In this document: one piece after another, positions 60,486 through 64,000 of the stretch | Layout: each line of letters starts with the position of its first letter | Position numbering within the stretch: the first letter of the stretch is position 1 | Origin: Laceyella sediminis | Lineage (GTDB): Bacteria; Bacillota; Bacilli; Thermoactinomycetales; Thermoactinomycetaceae | Direction: 5' to 3' | DNA: 64,000 nt | Assembly: GCF_003003125.1 (NCBI RefSeq) | Contig: NZ_PVTZ01000001.1 | Location: 124,001-188,000, forward strand | Made by a program: the position numbers and the translations under genes | The notes under the pieces: generated by a model | Told to the model about the DNA's origin: nothing | Database searches by the model: none | What the model saw: only the letters and a program-made list of their open reading frames with translations

Positions 60486-61204
60486 TGAATCACCCTCTCC
60501 CAAACTTCGATCTCCCGCTCCAGTTCCCGTTTGCGCGCGATGGCTTGCTCTGTTTTCCCCAAGTTCAGCTGGCGATGGATCTTCCGTTTGCCAGCCACAA
60601 CCTCCTGCAATTTTTTATGTAACAGCGGATGTCGCCTCTCCCACAAGAGCGGCCCCACTTCTCTGGCCATGTCCCGGCCCAATATTTGATCTGCCGCATA
60701 GCCCGGCTTTCCTGGTTCGGCCACTAGGATTTCATAATATATCCCCGCTTCTTCCACAATCGTTTCCTCCACTAAGCGAAACCCGTTTTCCTCCAACCAC
60801 AATCGTACCCGACTTTCCCCGATATTGGGTTGCAGGATCAGGCGCTCAACCCCTGCCAGTTTGTCCTTACCTTGCTCCAGGATGGAAGCGATCAGTGCCC
60901 CGCCCATACCAGCAATAACCACGACATCCACTTCCCTTGGTTGAACAACGGCGAGCCCATCTCCCAAACGCACATCGATCAAATCGGCCAGGCCCGCCAG
61001 CTTCACCCGTTCACTGGCGTTTTGATGGGGGCCGCGGTTTACTTCCCCGACGACGCCTTTTTGCAAGCGGTTCTCTTTAGCCACTTGTGTGAGGAGCAAA
61101 GCATGGTCCCCTCCGATGTCGGCGACCCGCTTGTGATCGGGAATAAAAGAAGCAATCGTCTTTAAGCGCTCCGACAATTGCCATAGCTTGATACTCGATT
61201 CCAT
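60461..61204 (-). CDS. trmK: tRNA (adenine22-N1)-methyltransferase TrmK
   Basis: The Rossmann methyltransferase shows RVADIGGDHALLLTQVAKE, GEVNRGPHQNASERVKLAG, VVVIAGMGGALIASIL and LILQPNIGESRVRLWL, the last containing the NPPF-like catalytic region. The C-terminus is a coiled coil rich in Lys/Arg/Glu. It methylates A22 of tRNA. It is overlapped by yqfO downstream. Confidence 0.94.
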   Translation of the reverse strand: MESSIKLWQLSERLKTIASFIPDHKRVADIGGDHALLLTQVAKENRLQKGVVGEVNRGPHQNASERVKLAGLADLIDVRLGDGLAVVQPREVDVVVIAGMGGALIASILEQGKDKLAGVERLILQPNIGESRVRLWLEENGFRLVEETIVEEAGIYYEILVAEPGKPGYAADQILGRDMAREVGPLLWERRHPLLHKKLQEVVAGKRKIHRQLNLGKTEQAIARKRELEREIEVWERVIQCLSKENN

Positions 61205-61270
61205 CCGCTCATGTCTCTCCTTTTTAACAGTCCTTCACCTCTCTCATTATAACATCATCTCCATCCACAA

Positions 61271-61299
61271 GAAAAAGCCGGGACAATCCCGGCTTTTCC
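61271..61299 (-). terminator. Terminator of the M1 peptidase gene
   Basis: AAAAGCCGGGA and TCCCGGCTTTTT form the stem and T-run on the minus strand. Confidence 0.9.
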
Positions 61300-61304
61300 C
61301 ACAT

Positions 61305-62774
61305 TTATTTACCGAAATACAACCATTTGTGGAAAAACGGAGTCAAATCTTTGCCCGCGGTGCGATTGGCCACTCGAATAAAGTCTTGCGTCGTCGCGGT
61401 TTTAAATTGATATTGCTCATAATATGTGCGCATGATTTTCAACACATTCTCCCGCCCAATTTCATCCATCAACTCAAACATCATGGCTGCCGGCCGAATA
61501 TACACCATGAGTCCATAAACCATGTCGGGATAAGAATAAAGGGTGTCCACGCAAGTGATGCCCGCCGCCTGGTGAATCTCGTTTGTTTTCTGGGTGGCTC
61601 GGCGCAAGAATTCTTGCTCATTGGATTTCATCTTCTCCTTCATGAACAGGAATTCAGAGAACGTGGTCAATCCTTCATCCAGCCACGGTTCTTTAGCCTG
61701 GTTATTGCCCACCACCCCATACCACCATTGGTGAGCCAATTCATGCGCGACCACGCTGACCGCCGGTTGAATGCCTTTTTCTGTCGCCATGGTCGGAATG
61801 GAAGTGATCAAGCCGGGATATTCCATGCCCGCAATGCCAAACCCGGTTTCTCCCAAAACCACATCCACTTCGTCATACGGATAGGCGCCATAGATCTCCC
61901 CAAAGAAATCCATACTTTGCACCGCTGCTTCAAGAAGGGGTTTTACTGATCGCTCCATGTCCGGCAAATACCAAAGATTGACGTCGGTTCGGCCCGATTT
62001 GGCGCTCCGCTTGCGATAATCTTTGGTCAAGACGGCGACGAAGTCCCGCACCCGGTCTTGCTTCACGGTCACAACGGAATTGGTAGTATCTGCGTTTCTG
62101 CCTGTCGAAATCAAGCGGTACCCCTTGGGCATGTGAAACGTAACGGTGAAGTCGGATATCTCGGAATAAAACGGATCACCCACTGTCGTATACGGCTCGA
62201 CTTGCCACCCGCCCCGATCCTTAACGGCCATCATAGGATACCACTGTGCCAAAAAGGCGGTCTGTTTGAACGTGTTTAATCGCGTTCCCCCGTGCGGCAA
62301 TCGCAGGGTAAAATCCATGGTGATCCGTGCCGTGCGGCCTTGAGTGAGCGGTTCGCGCAAAGGAACCTTCATGATTTCATCGCGCACCAGCTTCTCCTTC
62401 ACCGGTTGTCCGTTCACTTTGACTTGATGCACCTGGATATGACCTGGCTTACTCGGTTTGCTTTCTTCTCCATACTTCCATTTGCGAAACACGTTGGGAT
62501 AAAGATGAAAATAGATTTCTCGCCATGCTTCGCGTTGCTTGTTTGGAACCGTCACTTCCATCTTGGCCGTCACTTCGTCCCTTTCGGGGTGATAGGTGGC
62601 GTCGATTCGGTAGGAGGGACGGCTCCCCGATTCGGGTGTTTCGGTTGCTTTTGCTTTATGTATCGCAGGAGCCGAAGTGGCTGGCTTCTCTTGCTCAATA
62701 TGGTTGTAAGTTGAGGCAAACGCCATCGCAACCATCACCAAGCTTATGCCGAAAGAAAATAATCGATGCTTCAT
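61305..62774 (-). CDS. Secreted M1 family metallopeptidase
   Basis: The precursor has a signal peptide (SFGISLVMVAMAFASTYNHI), a beta-sandwich N-domain and the gluzincin domain with GFGIAGMEYPGLI (GxMEN-like), zinc motif SVVAHELAHQWWYGVV and second Glu in DEGLTTFSEF. At 489 aa it is the short M1 type without the HEAT-like tail. It would act as an aminopeptidase outside the cell. The ATG at 62774 follows GAGGTGACTTGTTA. Confidence 0.9.
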   Translation of the reverse strand: MKHRLFSFGISLVMVAMAFASTYNHIEQEKPATSAPAIHKAKATETPESGSRPSYRIDATYHPERDEVTAKMEVTVPNKQREAWREIYFHLYPNVFRKWKYGEESKPSKPGHIQVHQVKVNGQPVKEKLVRDEIMKVPLREPLTQGRTARITMDFTLRLPHGGTRLNTFKQTAFLAQWYPMMAVKDRGGWQVEPYTTVGDPFYSEISDFTVTFHMPKGYRLISTGRNADTTNSVVTVKQDRVRDFVAVLTKDYRKRSAKSGRTDVNLWYLPDMERSVKPLLEAAVQSMDFFGEIYGAYPYDEVDVVLGETGFGIAGMEYPGLITSIPTMATEKGIQPAVSVVAHELAHQWWYGVVGNNQAKEPWLDEGLTTFSEFLFMKEKMKSNEQEFLRRATQKTNEIHQAAGITCVDTLYSYPDMVYGLMVYIRPAAMMFELMDEIGRENVLKIMRTYYEQYQFKTATTQDFIRVANRTAGKDLTPFFHKWLYFGK

Positions 62775-62789
62775 TAACAAGTCACCTCA

Positions 62790-62827
62790 AACCAAAAAAG
62801 TGGGCTCTTATCAGGATGCCCACTCTT
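62790..62827 (-). terminator. hppD terminator, in the leader of the M1 gene
   Basis: AGTGGGC and GCCCACT pair around a 12-nt loop followed by TTTTTT on the minus strand, only about 15 bp before the M1 start codon. Confidence 0.8.
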
Positions 62828-62888
62828 GGTTAAAGTATGACCCATTTGCATTTTTTAACTTCGCTCACGGCACAGCCGTATTTAGTGT

Positions 62889-63989
62889 TTACAGGTTGCC
62901 ACGGCGCGCCTGTTCCCGTTCAATCGCTTCGAACAGCGCTTTGAAATTGCCTTCACCGAAGCCTCTCGCACCTTTGCGCTGGATAATCTCGAAAAACAGG
63001 GTGGGGCGGTCCACAATCGGCTTGGTGAAGATCTGGAGCAAATACCCCTCATCGTCGCGGTCAACCAATATTTTAAGCCGCTTGAGGTCCTCTATGCTCT
63101 CGTCGATTTTGCCTACGCGTTCGGTCAGCTCATCGTAATACGTGTCTGGGGTGTCCAAAAATTCTACACCGTTCTTGCGCATCGCTTCCACCGTTGCCAC
63201 GATGTCTTCGGTGATCAGCGCTACGTGTTGCACCCCTGGACCGCGGTAAAAATCCAAATACTCCTCAATCTGCGATTTGCGTTTGCCTTCGGCCGGCTCA
63301 TTGATCGGGAATTTGATGCGTCCGGTTCCGTTTTGCATCACCTTGGACATGAGTGCGGAATATTCTGTGCTAATGTCCTCGTCGTCAAAATGAATCAGCT
63401 GCTTAAAGCCCATCACCCGCTCATAATATTCCACCCATTCTTCCATTCGCTCCACGTTGCCTACCACATGGTCGATGCCCAATACGCCAGTCGACTGGGA
63501 GGGGATGTGGCTATCCACGGCGACAAACCCCGGATGGAACACACCTTGATATTGTTTCCGCTCCACCAATGTGTGTACCGTATCGCCGTATGTTCCGATG
63601 ACGGCTTTTTTCAATTCGCCCTGCTCATCTTTGACGACATGTGGCTCTTTCACCACTTTGGCCCCTCTTGAAACCGCTTCCGAAAATGCGCGCTCCACAT
63701 CGTCCACACGGAGGGCAATATCTTTAATCCCATCACCGTGTAAGTTGACGAATGCGGTAATTTCATGTTCTGGGGAGTAGGCGCCGCTGACTACCAACCG
63801 GAAATTTCCTTGTTCCAGCAGATAAGAGGCTTTTTCTCTTTGCCCTGTTTCCAGTCCGGAATAAGCGGTTAACCGGAAGCCATAGGTTTGACAAAAATAA
63901 TAAGCCGCTTGTTTGGCATTGCCCGTGTATAATTCCAAATAATCAATATCCTGAATGGGGAAGAATTCATTTTTTAGTTCCGGCATCAT
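62889..63989 (-). CDS. hppD: 4-hydroxyphenylpyruvate dioxygenase
   Basis: HppD converts 4-hydroxyphenylpyruvate to homogentisate in tyrosine breakdown or pigment formation. Two vicinal-oxygen-chelate halves are present. Iron ligands are His in GIDHVVGNV and in GVQHVALITEDI and Glu in LFFEIIQRKGARGFGEGNF. At 366 aa it is full length. The start is either ATG at 63989 or the next at 63986, with GTAAGGAACAG just inside the window edge. Other homogentisate genes, if any, lie outside. Confidence 0.95.
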   Translation of the reverse strand: MMPELKNEFFPIQDIDYLELYTGNAKQAAYYFCQTYGFRLTAYSGLETGQREKASYLLEQGNFRLVVSGAYSPEHEITAFVNLHGDGIKDIALRVDDVERAFSEAVSRGAKVVKEPHVVKDEQGELKKAVIGTYGDTVHTLVERKQYQGVFHPGFVAVDSHIPSQSTGVLGIDHVVGNVERMEEWVEYYERVMGFKQLIHFDDEDISTEYSALMSKVMQNGTGRIKFPINEPAEGKRKSQIEEYLDFYRGPGVQHVALITEDIVATVEAMRKNGVEFLDTPDTYYDELTERVGKIDESIEDLKRLKILVDRDDEGYLLQIFTKPIVDRPTLFFEIIQRKGARGFGEGNFKALFEAIEREQARRGNL

Positions 63990-64000
63990 CTGTTCCTTAC

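Overview
The window looks like a chromosomal segment of a Gram-positive, endospore-forming, naturally competent member of the Bacillales. Supporting signs are a complete comG pseudopilus operon, a YhcN-type spore lipoprotein, GpsB, a type-B RNase P RNA, two SEDS wall-synthesis genes, strong AGGAGG ribosome sites and B. subtilis-like neighbourhoods (yjcG-yjcF, comG-yqzE-aroK, nifZ-thiI, tenI-thiO-thiS-thiG, trmK-yqfO). A member of the Thermoactinomycetaceae is plausible, but that is inference. I found no 16S rRNA, origin, CRISPR array or intact insertion sequence.

Layout. 1-13.7 kb is mostly housekeeping: an edge-truncated PLP enzyme, a candidate orphan small RNA, a four-tRNA cluster (fMet-Asp-CAT-Val), lipid and RNA-related enzymes, a SEC-C protein, a 3D-domain lipoprotein, a VanW protein, cydAB and a C26 amidohydrolase. 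About 13.8-27.8 kb is a visibly more AT-rich accessory block. It opens with a sortase gene cut off before its catalytic Cys and closes with a tyrosine recombinase, so I read it as an integrated island. 27.9-64 kb is core again: ispG, aroK, comG, tRNA-Gln, terC, thiI/nifZ, LacI, msrA, carbonic anhydrase, tRNA-Gly, an orphan OppA, gpsB, rodA/ftsW, a TPP-riboswitch-controlled thiazole operon, DedA, an M42 peptidase, rnpB, yqfO/trmK, an M1 peptidase and hppD.

The island carries three cooperating modules. (1) A CcdA/TlpA/Lgt-like thiol-redox operon, with a broken sortase at its end, beside an OmpR-type response regulator and histidine kinase. (2) A rightward persulfide operon of the yrkE-J/cst kind: rhodanese, TusA-rhodanese, DsrE, rhodanese-metallo-beta-lactamase, TusA, DsrE2, TauE exporter, membrane rhodanese, and CstR with its Cys31/Cys60 pair. 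It is preceded by a consensus promoter and two CsoR/CstR-type palindromes. (3) A leftward operon of an ArsR-rhodanese fusion, a metallo-beta-lactamase protein with a non-canonical metal-ligand set, and an MFS transporter. A decayed inverted copy of the junction between the last two genes lies between the two operons. Together these suggest sensing, oxidation and export of sulfane sulfur under two separate regulators.

The least explained items are the roughly 118-nt orphan RNA at 1352-1469, the Lgt-like gene that seems to start at ATT, the variant persulfide-dioxygenase-like protein with its ArsR-rhodanese regulator, the recombinase gene framed by a 12-bp inverted repeat, and a GC-rich structured leader before terC.
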